A DNA stretch of 64,000 bases from Sphingomonas cremea. GTDB taxonomy: Bacteria > Pseudomonadota > Alphaproteobacteria > Sphingomonadales > Sphingomonadaceae. The notes under the pieces are model-generated. The model searched no databases. It saw nothing but the letters and a program-made list of their open reading frames with translations, and was not told where the DNA came from. The position numbers and the translations under genes are program-made. The stretch lies in NCBI RefSeq assembly GCF_021502585.1, contig NZ_JAKFGM010000001.1:124001-188000 (forward strand), given 5' to 3'. Position 1 is the stretch's first letter. The number at the start of each line of letters is the position of its first letter. Shown one piece after another: positions 16,088 to 23,485 of this stretch.

Positions 16088-16117
16088 AATGTCTGTTTTC
16101 GACCCATTGCGGTCATT
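16088..16117 (+). repeat. Dispersed palindromic repeat, copy 4
   Basis: AATGTCTG, then core TTTTCGACCCATT, then GCGGTCATT. Tandem with copy 3, between the Cys-rich protein and the flavin oxidoreductase. Confidence 0.8.
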
Positions 16118-16141
16118 CACAAATGCTGCAACCTTCCGGGT

Positions 16142-17875
16142 ATGCTTCGCAGAGATTTCGTAAGACTGCTTGGCGGCACCGCTGCGGCGGCTGCCTTGCC
16201 AAAGTCATTGTTCGCCAAACCGACAGACCGTTCGCACCACATCGACTGGTCCCTGTTGCGTAGTAAGGTCCAGGAGCGGTTGATTGCCGTCCAGTCGCCG
16301 CTCGCGGCTGTGGCCGATGCGGGTGGTGCCGGATCTGAGGAATTGTTCAGGCGAATAAAGAATCCTTATTACCTCGGTGACGAACCCAGCCTCACTCAGA
16401 CGCTCGGGTGGATCGACGCCTGGACATCCCAGCCTAGCGCCATGGCCGTTGCCGCGGAGAGCAGTTCGGACATTGCGGCCGCCGTGGATTTCGCTCGGCA
16501 GTCTGGCGTGCGTCTTGTCGTGAAAGGCGGCGGCCACAGTTATTTCGGTAATTCCAACGCGGCCGGCTCGCTTCTAGTCTGGACTCGGCGGATGGACGGG
16601 ATGCAACTGCACGACAGCTTTCGAGGCGAAGGTTGGCCCAGCAGCGCGCCAGCTGTGCCCGCTGTCTCCGTAGGTGCTGGGGCAATCTGGGGCCGAGTTT
16701 ACGATAAGGTGACACGGTCAGGTCGGTACGTGCAGGGAGGCGGATGCCTTACTGTAGGAGTAGCGGGCTTTGTTCAGGGCGGCGGTTTTGGATCGCTGTC
16801 CAAGGCGTTCGGCACCGGCGCTGCAAACTTACTCGAAGCGGAAGTGGTCACTGCGGACGGTAGAGTCCGAATAGTCAATGAGCATGTTGAGCCTGAGCTG
16901 TTTTTCGCTCTGCGAGGGGGAGGGGGCGGAACGTTCGGCGTCGTCACCAGAATGACGCTCAAGACACATCCCTTACCCTCGTTCATCGGAGCTTCGCTAT
17001 TCGGAATCGCCGCAAAGTCGGAGCTCGCGTGGCGCACTTTGGTTGATCGGATCCTGTCGTTTTACTCGGACAACTTGTTCAACTCGACTTGGGGCGAGCA
17101 GATACGCTTTGCTCCGGGCCGAAAGCTCAGCATTGCAATGGTTTGCCACGGCCTCGACCAAAACCAAGTGGAAGCAGTTTGGCGACCCTTCCTGTCGTGG
17201 GTCGCCGAGCGACCCAATGACTACGCACTCGCTGGCGAGCCGCTATTGATCGCAATACCCGGATCGAAATTCTGGGACCCAGCGAGTCTTCGAGGCTTAT
17301 CCGGCATCGTGCTCCAAGACGATCGCCCCGATGCATCGCCGGACAATGTATTCTGGGCGACTAACCTAGGCGAGGCGGGTCAGATTCTGAATGCATATGA
17401 ATCGGTCTGGCTCTCAAAGGATCTTCTTCGTCCGCACCGCCGTCAGTCGTTGGCAGATGCACTCGTCAAAGCGTCAAATTACTGGCCGGTATCACTGCAT
17501 ACGAACAAAGGCCTGGCCGGCGGATCGACCGAAGCGCTCACCGCGACGCGACGTACGGCAACCAATCCGGAAGTGCTCGATGCCTTCGCCCTGCTCATTT
17601 GTGCGGCGGACGCGAAGCCCGCATGGCCGGGGATTCCCGGTCATGAACCAGACATCGTACGAGGACGGCAAGAAGCGAGTCACGTAACTGCTGCGATGGC
17701 GGCAATCCGCCGGTTAGCGCCGAATGCCGGCTGCTACGTGTCAGAAGCCAACTACTTCGATGCCCATTGGAAGACTGCCTATTGGGGAGAAAATTATCAG
17801 CGGCTAGCACGCGCTAAACGTAGCTACGATCCAAGCAACCTCTTCCACGGCCACCATACCGTCGAGTTTGATTGA
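16142..17875 (+). CDS. FAD-linked oxidoreductase, berberine-bridge-enzyme type, Tat-exported
   Basis: 577 residues. The N-terminus MLRRDFVRLLGGTAAAA is a twin-arginine signal, so the folded flavoprotein is probably exported. The PCMH FAD domain has VVKGGGHSYFG with His132 and GGGCLTVGVAGFVQGGGFG with Cys202. These are the two positions that carry bicovalent FAD in berberine-bridge and oligosaccharide oxidases. The C-terminus (WGENYQRLARAKRSYDPSNL) is the BBE domain that closes the active site. Such enzymes oxidise sugars, alcohols or alkaloid-like amines with O2. The substrate cannot be told here. It lies inside the repeat-flanked accessory stretch. Confidence 0.88.
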   Translation: MLRRDFVRLLGGTAAAAALPKSLFAKPTDRSHHIDWSLLRSKVQERLIAVQSPLAAVADAGGAGSEELFRRIKNPYYLGDEPSLTQTLGWIDAWTSQPSAMAVAAESSSDIAAAVDFARQSGVRLVVKGGGHSYFGNSNAAGSLLVWTRRMDGMQLHDSFRGEGWPSSAPAVPAVSVGAGAIWGRVYDKVTRSGRYVQGGGCLTVGVAGFVQGGGFGSLSKAFGTGAANLLEAEVVTADGRVRIVNEHVEPELFFALRGGGGGTFGVVTRMTLKTHPLPSFIGASLFGIAAKSELAWRTLVDRILSFYSDNLFNSTWGEQIRFAPGRKLSIAMVCHGLDQNQVEAVWRPFLSWVAERPNDYALAGEPLLIAIPGSKFWDPASLRGLSGIVLQDDRPDASPDNVFWATNLGEAGQILNAYESVWLSKDLLRPHRRQSLADALVKASNYWPVSLHTNKGLAGGSTEALTATRRTATNPEVLDAFALLICAADAKPAWPGIPGHEPDIVRGRQEASHVTAAMAAIRRLAPNAGCYVSEANYFDAHWKTAYWGENYQRLARAKRSYDPSNLFHGHHTVEFD

Positions 17876-17925
17876 CCTGCTGGGACCCGAGTAGGTTTTC
17901 CACTCAAACTTTACCGCCATCGATC

Positions 17926-17957
17926 TAATGGCAACTTTCGACCCAAACCGGTCATTA
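17926..17957 (+). repeat. Dispersed palindromic repeat, copy 5
   Basis: TAATGGCAAC, core TTTCGACCCAAA, arm CCGGTCATTA. It lies 50 nt downstream of the flavin oxidoreductase stop. A more decayed look-alike (GGTTTTCCACTCAAA) precedes it at about 17893. Confidence 0.8.
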
Positions 17958-18001
17958 GGGTTTTCAGGTTTCGGCAACCATTCGCTGTCAGCACCGGCAG
18001 T

Positions 18002-18415
18002 ATGCGTGTCGTAGCCCTTGCCTTGCTCGTAGCGTTCGCCAGCAGCCCCGTCAGCGCGGCCGAAGAACCCGTGGGGAGTTTTGCTTGCCTATATGGCGGT
18101 ACGGGGCACTGCGGGCCGGACCGCTTCTGCATCGACAGCGGTGTTCCACAACCTGACCGTTTCACCTTGCAGGTGAACTTCGACAGCAAACCATTTCCCC
18201 GCATCCGCCTGAACGGCCTAGACGGCCACGTTGAACGCAACGGCAACGGCCAATGGTTTGTCCATTGGCACCTAGGCGGACTAGGCAGCCCGAAGCTGTC
18301 AACGTCGTTCGGCGACGATGGAGGTCTTAGGGCTACTTTCATTAGCGCCTATCCGGACGGCGGCTACGAAAGTTCGAACTTCAAATGCAGGCGAACGACA
18401 AAACCCGTCCTGTAG
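18002..18415 (+). CDS. Small secreted protein, function unknown
   Basis: 137 residues with a signal peptide (MRVVALALLVAFASSPVSA). Four cysteines (FACLYGG, HCGPDRFCID and a C-terminal FKCRR) suggest disulfides. The rest is beta-rich with Asn/Gly turns. I recognise no family. A reading frame on the opposite strand over the same DNA lacks a signal sequence and plausible composition, so I prefer this strand. Palindromic repeat copy 6 begins 1 nt after the stop codon, as it does for the Cys-rich protein gene. Confidence 0.6.
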   Translation: MRVVALALLVAFASSPVSAAEEPVGSFACLYGGTGHCGPDRFCIDSGVPQPDRFTLQVNFDSKPFPRIRLNGLDGHVERNGNGQWFVHWHLGGLGSPKLSTSFGDDGGLRATFISAYPDGGYESSNFKCRRTTKPVL

Positions 18416-18416
18416 C

Positions 18417-18448
18417 TAATGACCGTTTTCCACCCAAAGCGGACATTA
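18417..18448 (+). repeat. Dispersed palindromic repeat, copy 6
   Basis: TAATGACCGT, core TTTCCACCCAAA, arm GCGGACATTA. It directly abuts the stop of the upstream small secreted protein gene. Confidence 0.85.
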
Positions 18449-18478
18449 GCGCGGTCGCATTAGAAATAGTCTTTAGGC

Positions 18479-18496
18479 GAGAGGGCAAGCCCTCTC
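18479..18496 (-). terminator. Hairpin downstream of the DUF6090-like gene
   Basis: A perfect 8-bp stem GAGAGGGC/GCCCTCTC with a 2-nt loop, 31 nt past the stop of the minus-strand gene. Only a mixed T-rich stretch follows, so a factor-independent terminator is possible but unproven. Confidence 0.4.
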
Positions 18497-18527
18497 CTGT
18501 GCACCCCAAGGCTTGTCGAGCCCCCCG

Positions 18528-19304
18528 CTATCGCGATTCCATTTGCTGCAAATGAAGTCGATTCTCGTGCGCCAGCCGACCAACTCGTTCGAACCCCGCC
18601 AGTCTCTGATCGATGTCGCCGATATGGCGGGTCAGGTCCTCGTTCAGCTTGGCCGCCTGTAGGCGGGACACAGCGAGCTCGACCATCTTCCGGTTCAATT
18701 CCAGCGTGCAGGAAGGGGGCAGAACCGAGACCAGCGATCCGCCAGGCAAGGTAGTTACTTGATCGCCGCAGCTGTGCTGGACCGCCAATTGAACCACATA
18801 TGGCATCGCATGCCGAAGTCGTTCGCGGTATGACGTTGTGCTGGTGGCGTTGGAGTCGATCTGTCCCATCTGCGTATAATATGCAGACAGGCGCAATCTG
18901 CTCTCCCGATTGCCAATGCCGCCGCTGAAGCCGGCTCCGATCATCTCATCATAACCCGTGCGTACCAATGGACGGAGCCATACCTGGCTTGCTTGATAGG
19001 CATCGATCAGGAAGGGCTCTGCAAGCTGGGGGGAGGGTGCTTCAATCGCTGCAAGGGCGGCGACGGCGTGCCTTCGGACCTCTCGGTAATACGCCTGGCG
19101 CGTCTCGAGATCCGCCTCATTGTCCTTCAAATCGTCTATGATTTCCCGCCGATATTCGCTTGCGGATGCACGGTCGATCCGTGCCTGGTTCCAATTGTTC
19201 GCTTGCGTGCCGAGGAAAACGCCGACGACGACGATGGCTAGCTCGATGGTGATCGCCACCCAGTCCTGCGCTCTCAGCCGCGCCGCCACCCTCTTGTAGA
19301 TCAT
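18528..19304 (-). CDS. DUF6090-like membrane-anchored protein
   Basis: 258 residues. One N-terminal membrane helix (AITIELAIVVVGVFLGTQANNWN) is followed by a helical, soluble domain beginning EYRREIIDDLKDNEADLETR. This N-terminal pattern, E-L-x-I-V-V-x-G-V-x-L-G-x-x-x-x-x-W-N, is typical of proteins annotated DUF6090 in sphingomonads and Bacteroidetes. The soluble part has two cysteines (HSCGD and PSCTLEL). It is likely a type II inner-membrane protein with a periplasmic or cytoplasmic helical domain. Function unknown. Confidence 0.7.
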   Translation of the reverse strand: MIYKRVAARLRAQDWVAITIELAIVVVGVFLGTQANNWNQARIDRASASEYRREIIDDLKDNEADLETRQAYYREVRRHAVAALAAIEAPSPQLAEPFLIDAYQASQVWLRPLVRTGYDEMIGAGFSGGIGNRESRLRLSAYYTQMGQIDSNATSTTSYRERLRHAMPYVVQLAVQHSCGDQVTTLPGGSLVSVLPPSCTLELNRKMVELAVSRLQAAKLNEDLTRHIGDIDQRLAGFERVGRLAHENRLHLQQMESR

Positions 19305-19369
19305 GACGCCCCCTATCGGCCGCCTTGTCCATGAACCACAGGGAAAAGGAAAGGCGGGAGCGTGCGCTT

Positions 19370-19398
19370 ACGTCCGCTTTCCACCCATTCCGGCCATT
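19370..19398 (+). repeat. Dispersed palindromic repeat, copy 7
   Basis: ACGTCCGC, core TTTCCACCCATT, arm CCGGCCATT. It has the same orientation as the others and is the last copy before the korA region. It lies upstream of both divergent genes. Confidence 0.7.
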
Positions 19399-19507
19399 GG
19401 AGCGAGCAACTGGCACACCGTCGAGGAAGCTGGGATTGTCAAAGAAGGTGGCGAAACGCACCTCGCGGTCCTATTGTAGGTTTCAAACCCTACACTGAAG
19501 GACGATC

Positions 19508-21394
19508 ATGGCCACGGCCACTCATTTGACGACCGAAAAGGAAGCCCGCGCCCATCCGCCGCTTGAAGCGGTCGTTGTCCGCTTTGCCGGGGACAGCGGC
19601 GACGGCATGCAGCTGACCGGCGGCCAGTTCACCTTGTCGACCGCGCTGGCCGGCAACGATCTCGCCACCTTTCCCGATTTTCCGGCAGAGATCCGCGCAC
19701 CGCAGGGCACGACCTTCGGCGTCTCCGCCTTCCAGATCAATTTCGGCTCATCGGCCATCGACACCGCGGGCGACCAGCCCGACGTGCTGGTCGCGATGAA
19801 CCCCGCGGCGCTCAAGATGAACGCCACCGCGCTTCGCGAAGGCGGTTTGATCATCGCAGACGAAGGCGAGTTCACCCCGCGCAACCTCGCCAAGGCGGGC
19901 TATGACGCCAACCCGCTGGAGGACGGCAGCCTCGCCAAGTGGCAGCTGGTCCATTTCAACATTTCGCAGCTGACCCTGGATGCGGTGAAGCCGTTCGGCC
20001 TCGGCAACAAGGAGGCGCTGCGCTGCAAGAATATGTGGACGCTTGGCCTTGCGCTGTGGATGTTCGACCGCGATCGCCAGCCGATCGTCGACTGGCTAAA
20101 CTCTAAGTTCGCCAAGAAGCCGGAGCTTGCCGAAGCCAATATCGCTGCGTTGAACGCCGGCCATGCCTATGGCGAGACGGTCGAAATCGGCGCGCACGTT
20201 CACCAGCGCCATATCGCGCCGGCGCCGGCCGAGCCGGGCTTGTATCGCACCGTCACGGGCGCGGAATCGCTGTCGCTGGGTATTATCGCTGGGGCTCAGC
20301 TGGCAGGCTTGCCGATGTTCTTCGGAAGCTATCCGATCACTCCGGCCAGCCCGATCCTCCATCATCTGTCGCGGCTCAAGGAATATGACATCACCACCTT
20401 CCAGGCGGAAGATGAGATCGCCGCGATCTGCGCCGCGCTGGGCGCCAGCTATGCCGGCCACCTGGGCGTCACCTCCTCGTCCGGCCCCGGAATCGCGCTG
20501 AAGGGCGAGGCGATGGGGTTGGCGGTGATGACGGAATTGCCGCTGGTCATCATCAATTCGCAGCGCGGAGGACCGTCGACCGGCCTTCCGACCAAGACCG
20601 AGCAGTCCGACCTCTATCAGGCGGTCTATGGCCGTAACGGTGACGCGCCGCTGCCGGTGATCGCTGCCCGCTCGCCCGCCGACGCATTCGATTGTGGGAT
20701 CGAGGCGGTGCGCATTGCGACCCGCTACATGACCCCGGTGATGCTTTTGACCGACGGCTATATCGCCAATGCGGCGGAGCCGTGGAAGGTGCCGGATATG
20801 GCGAACTACAAGCCGTTCCCGGTCAAGTTCGCCGAAGGTTCTGCGCTTGAACCCGATAACGACGAGGTCATGCCTTACCAGCGCAATGCCGACCTCGCGC
20901 GGCCGTGGATCAAGCCGGGCACGCCGGGCCTCGAACATCGCATCGGCGGGATAGAAAAGAACCCCGGCACCGGCAACATCGACTATTCCGCTGAGGCGCA
21001 TGCCGAAATGACCCGGCTACGCGCCGCCAAGGTCGCGTCCGTCGCGGATTCGATCTGCGACCAGGGCGTCTGCATCGGCAACGACAGCGGCAAGCTCGCC
21101 GTGGTCGGCTGGGGCTCGACCTTCGGCCCGATCCACCAGGCGGTTCGGCGGGCGCGGGCGAGGGGGCTCGATGTCAGCCACATTCACATCCGTTACATCG
21201 CGCCCTTCCCAAAGAATTTGGCTGTCCTACTAAAGGGCTTTGAGCGCATAATCGTGCCCGAGATGAACAGCGGACAATTGAAGACCCTGCTGCGCGACCA
21301 GTTCCTTGTCGACGCCCGCCCGGTCAATAAAGTGTCGGGCCAGCCTTTCACGATTGCCGAGATCGAAACGGCGATCGAGGGTGCGCTGGCATGA
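19508..21394 (+). CDS. korA: 2-oxoacid:ferredoxin oxidoreductase, fused gamma-alpha subunit
   Basis: 628 residues. The first ~190 form the gamma domain (VVVRFAGDSGDGMQLTGGQF and then DFPAEIRAPQGTTFGVSAFQ). The alpha domain starts near residue 245 with SLGIIAGAQLAGLPMFFGSY and contains FQAEDEIAAICAALGASYAG and TSSSGPGIALKGE. This fused form is the KorA type, which with KorB converts 2-oxoglutarate (or another 2-oxoacid) plus CoA to the acyl-CoA, CO2 and reduced ferredoxin in the cytoplasm. The ribosome-binding site GAAGGA precedes the ATG. Its stop overlaps a 23-codon ORF by ATGA. Confidence 0.92.
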   Translation: MATATHLTTEKEARAHPPLEAVVVRFAGDSGDGMQLTGGQFTLSTALAGNDLATFPDFPAEIRAPQGTTFGVSAFQINFGSSAIDTAGDQPDVLVAMNPAALKMNATALREGGLIIADEGEFTPRNLAKAGYDANPLEDGSLAKWQLVHFNISQLTLDAVKPFGLGNKEALRCKNMWTLGLALWMFDRDRQPIVDWLNSKFAKKPELAEANIAALNAGHAYGETVEIGAHVHQRHIAPAPAEPGLYRTVTGAESLSLGIIAGAQLAGLPMFFGSYPITPASPILHHLSRLKEYDITTFQAEDEIAAICAALGASYAGHLGVTSSSGPGIALKGEAMGLAVMTELPLVIINSQRGGPSTGLPTKTEQSDLYQAVYGRNGDAPLPVIAARSPADAFDCGIEAVRIATRYMTPVMLLTDGYIANAAEPWKVPDMANYKPFPVKFAEGSALEPDNDEVMPYQRNADLARPWIKPGTPGLEHRIGGIEKNPGTGNIDYSAEAHAEMTRLRAAKVASVADSICDQGVCIGNDSGKLAVVGWGSTFGPIHQAVRRARARGLDVSHIHIRYIAPFPKNLAVLLKGFERIIVPEMNSGQLKTLLRDQFLVDARPVNKVSGQPFTIAEIETAIEGALA

Positions 21395-21462
21395 CCGCTA
21401 ACTTCACACTTCAGGGCACCCGTCCCCATGAAAATAGTGAAGTTAAGGGCGCGCGGCCATGA
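21391..21462 (+). CDS. Micro-ORF 1 in the korA-korB junction (23 codons)
   Basis: The ATG overlaps the korA stop (ATGA) and its own TGA overlaps the ATG of the next micro-ORF, also as ATGA. The 23-residue product (MTANFTLQGTRP... ending GARP) is polar and not recognisable. It may serve mainly to pass ribosomes from korA to the next start. A 9-bp inverted repeat lies within it. Translation is inferred from the overlaps alone. Confidence 0.45.
   Translation: MTANFTLQGTRPHENSEVKGARP
21399..21445 (+). promoter_or_regulatory. Stem-loop inside the korA-korB junction
   Basis: TAACTTCAC (21399-21407) pairs perfectly with GTGAAGTTA (21437-21445), leaving a 29-nt loop. The stem ends just before the AAGGG that would serve micro-ORF 2, so folding could control initiation or mRNA cleavage between the subunit genes. 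Confidence 0.4.
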
Positions 21463-21545
21463 AACCGATCAACCCCTGGCCGCTGATCGCCATGCTGATC
21501 CTGGTGGTGTTCCTTTATCTCTGGCTCAACGGTTATCTCGTATGA
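21459..21545 (+). CDS. 28-residue single-helix membrane microprotein between korA and korB
   Basis: The product starts MKPINPWPLIAMLIL and is almost entirely one hydrophobic helix, ending NGYLV. This is typical of a small inner-membrane peptide. AAGGG lies about 9 nt upstream of the ATG. The ATG overlaps the stop of micro-ORF 1, and the TGA overlaps the korB ATG, both by 4 nt. Position and overlaps suggest it is made together with the oxidoreductase and might tether it to the membrane; that role is inference. Confidence 0.55.
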   Translation: MKPINPWPLIAMLILVVFLYLWLNGYLV

Positions 21546-22555
21546 ACGAAGTCGCGAAAATCACTACCGCCAAGGACTGGGCGTCCGACCAGGAGGTGCG
21601 CTGGTGCCCGGGGTGCGGTGACTATGCTGTCCTGAAAGCGGTTCAGCGGACCATGCCCGACCTCGGAACGGCGCGGGAAAAGACGGTGTTCATTAGCGGC
21701 ATCGGCTGCTCCAGCCGCTTTCCCTATTATATGGCGAGCTACGGCTTCCACACGATCCATGGCCGCGCCTGCGCCGTTGCGACTGGAACCAAGCTCGCCA
21801 ATCCGGAGCTCGACGTGTGGATCATCACCGGCGACGGCGATGCGCTGTCGATCGGCGGCAACCACACCATGCACCTGCTCAGGCGCAATCTCGATTGCCA
21901 GCTGCTCCTGTTCAACAATGAGATCTACGGGCTGACCAAGGGCCAATATTCGCCGACCTCGCGGATTGGCACGCGCAGCCCATCGACCCCGTTCGGCTCG
22001 GTCGACCGCCCGGCCAACCCCTGCGCCTTTGCATTGGGGTCGGGCGCTCGGTTCGTTGCGCGGGGCATCGACGTTCACAAGAACCTCGTCGACGTGCTCA
22101 AGGCCGCCCATGCCCATCGCGGCTCAAGCTTCGTCGAAATCTACCAGAATTGCGTCGTCTATAATGACGACGTGTTCGCCTCCTTCACCGACAAGGGCGT
22201 CGCGGCCGAGAAGCAATTGTGGCTGGTCGCGGGGGAGAAGATGCTGTTCGCCGGCGGGTCCAAGGGCCTGGCGCTCGACATGGATCGTCACATGCTGAAG
22301 GTCGTCGAAGGCGACAGCGACGAAGTCCTTGTTCACGATCCGCGGAACCGTGCGGTCGCTCACATGTTGGCCGAAATGCCGGCCGCCAGTTTCCCGGTCG
22401 CGCTCGGCGTCCTTTATGAGGACCCGGCACCGACCTTCGACAGCGCGGTGCTGGTGCAGAATGAGGCCGCATCGAAGGGCAAGACCGCCGACCTTCAGGC
22501 GCTGGTCAGCAAGGGCCAGACCTGGATGGTCGAGAAGGAACCGCGGCCGGAGTAG
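21542..22555 (+). CDS. korB: 2-oxoacid:ferredoxin oxidoreductase, beta subunit
   Basis: 337 residues. The start at 21542 (MNEVAKITTAKDW) overlaps the micro-ORF 2 stop. RWCPGCGDYAVLKAVQ carries the CxxC typical of beta subunits and ISGIGCSSRFPYYM the next conserved Cys. The thiamine diphosphate motif is ITGDGDALSIGGNHTMHLLRRN. With KorA it forms the catalytic core; the CPGCGD and GCSS cysteines help bind a 4Fe-4S cluster that passes electrons to ferredoxin. No ferredoxin-like delta subunit is encoded nearby, as expected for the two-subunit type. Confidence 0.93.
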   Translation: MNEVAKITTAKDWASDQEVRWCPGCGDYAVLKAVQRTMPDLGTAREKTVFISGIGCSSRFPYYMASYGFHTIHGRACAVATGTKLANPELDVWIITGDGDALSIGGNHTMHLLRRNLDCQLLLFNNEIYGLTKGQYSPTSRIGTRSPSTPFGSVDRPANPCAFALGSGARFVARGIDVHKNLVDVLKAAHAHRGSSFVEIYQNCVVYNDDVFASFTDKGVAAEKQLWLVAGEKMLFAGGSKGLALDMDRHMLKVVEGDSDEVLVHDPRNRAVAHMLAEMPAASFPVALGVLYEDPAPTFDSAVLVQNEAASKGKTADLQALVSKGQTWMVEKEPRPE

Positions 22556-22582
22556 CAGTCACCACAAGGAAGGTATTTGAGC

Positions 22583-22948
22583 ATGGCGAAAGCGACGACG
22601 GCCAAGGCGCCGAAAAAGGTGAAGAAGGCTCCCAAGGCGCCCGCCAAGGCCGTCACGCTCAAGGCCAAGCCTGCTGGATCCAAGAAGGCCAAGAAGTCCA
22701 AGGCCGATGGCAAGGGCGTCGACATCCTCTGGAAACTGGCCGGCAATCCGCTGGTCGGCGAACTTCTCGCCATCGGCGCCATCGCAGCGGTTGCCGCGAT
22801 CGCCGACGAGAATTTCTCCAAAGGGAAGAAGCATGCTTCGTCCAAGGCCGTGAAGGCCGCGGGCAAAGCGGCCGCAGCCGCCATCGGAGCGCGACTGATT
22901 TCCGAATTTTCCGAGGTCAAAAAGGCGTCGAAGAAATCCTCAGCCTGA
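22583..22948 (+). CDS. Lys/Ala-rich protein with a C-terminal hydrophobic segment
   Basis: 121 residues. The first ~45 are a Lys/Ala/Pro repeat tract (KAPKKVKKAPKAPAKA) like the tail of histone H1 or AlgP-type proteins. After that comes VDILWKLAGNPLVGELLAIG and an Ala-rich, fairly hydrophobic helix, ending in another basic tail. AAGGAAGG is 9 nt before the ATG; a TTG two codons earlier is too close to it. It may bind nucleic acid or bridge DNA and membrane, but this is inferred from composition only. It overlaps the convergent rsmD gene by 9 nt. Confidence 0.6.
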   Translation: MAKATTAKAPKKVKKAPKAPAKAVTLKAKPAGSKKAKKSKADGKGVDILWKLAGNPLVGELLAIGAIAAVAAIADENFSKGKKHASSKAVKAAGKAAAAAIGARLISEFSEVKKASKKSSA

Positions 22949-23485
22949 TCGTCTGAGTAACGTCAGTCGCGCTCGGCCGACGTTTCGCTCGACTTCGATC
23001 GTCCAGCCGTCGGGAGGGCTGACCTCGTCGCCGCGCTCGGTCTCGACCGCCATCCAGCCGCATGGCGCAAGCCATTGCGCCTTCGCCACTGCTTCCGCGG
23101 CGGCGGTGCCGGATCCTGGCTGGTAGGGCGGATCGGCGAGTATCAGGTCAAAGGGTTCGGCGGCGGAGAGGGCCGCGGCTGACGTCGCCCGGATCGAGAT
23201 GCGATTGCCTGCGCCCAGCGCAGCGGCATTGGCCTCGATGGCCTTCAATGCGGCACGGTCGTTCTCAACAAAGGTCGCAAGATCGGCGCCGCGCGAGAGA
23301 GCTTCCAGGCCGAGCGCACCGCTCCCTGCGTAAAGGTCCGCGACCCTCAGCCGATCGAAGCTGCCAAGACGGCTGGTGAGCATCGAGAAAAGGGTCTCGC
23401 GAGTCCGGTCGGCGGTCGGGCGGGTTTGCTGTCCCGCAGGCGCCACCAGCTTTCGCCCGCGCCACTCGCCGGAAATGATCCTCAT
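22940..23485 (-). CDS. rsmD: 16S rRNA (guanine(966)-N(2))-methyltransferase
   Basis: 181 residues. MRIISGEWRGRKL at the start and RPTADRTRETLFSML are RsmD hallmarks. SAM motif I is VADLYAGSGALGLEALSRG, and the catalytic DPPY motif appears as LILADPPYQPG. RsmD methylates N2 of G966 in helix 31 of 16S rRNA during 30S assembly. The start overlaps the pseudouridine synthase stop by 4 nt, so the two rRNA-modification genes are translationally coupled. Confidence 0.95.
   Translation of the reverse strand: MRIISGEWRGRKLVAPAGQQTRPTADRTRETLFSMLTSRLGSFDRLRVADLYAGSGALGLEALSRGADLATFVENDRAALKAIEANAAALGAGNRISIRATSAAALSAAEPFDLILADPPYQPGSGTAAAEAVAKAQWLAPCGWMAVETERGDEVSPPDGWTIEVERNVGRARLTLLRRSG

Noticed and set aside
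17911-18342. Minus-strand 143-codon frame
   Set aside because: It is antisense to a better gene with a signal peptide, has unlikely Pro/Arg-rich composition and no ribosome-binding site.
15074-19398. Integron attC sites
   Set aside because: The repeats lack the GTTRRRY-type core sites and no integrase gene is present, though the gene-plus-repeat layout looks similar.
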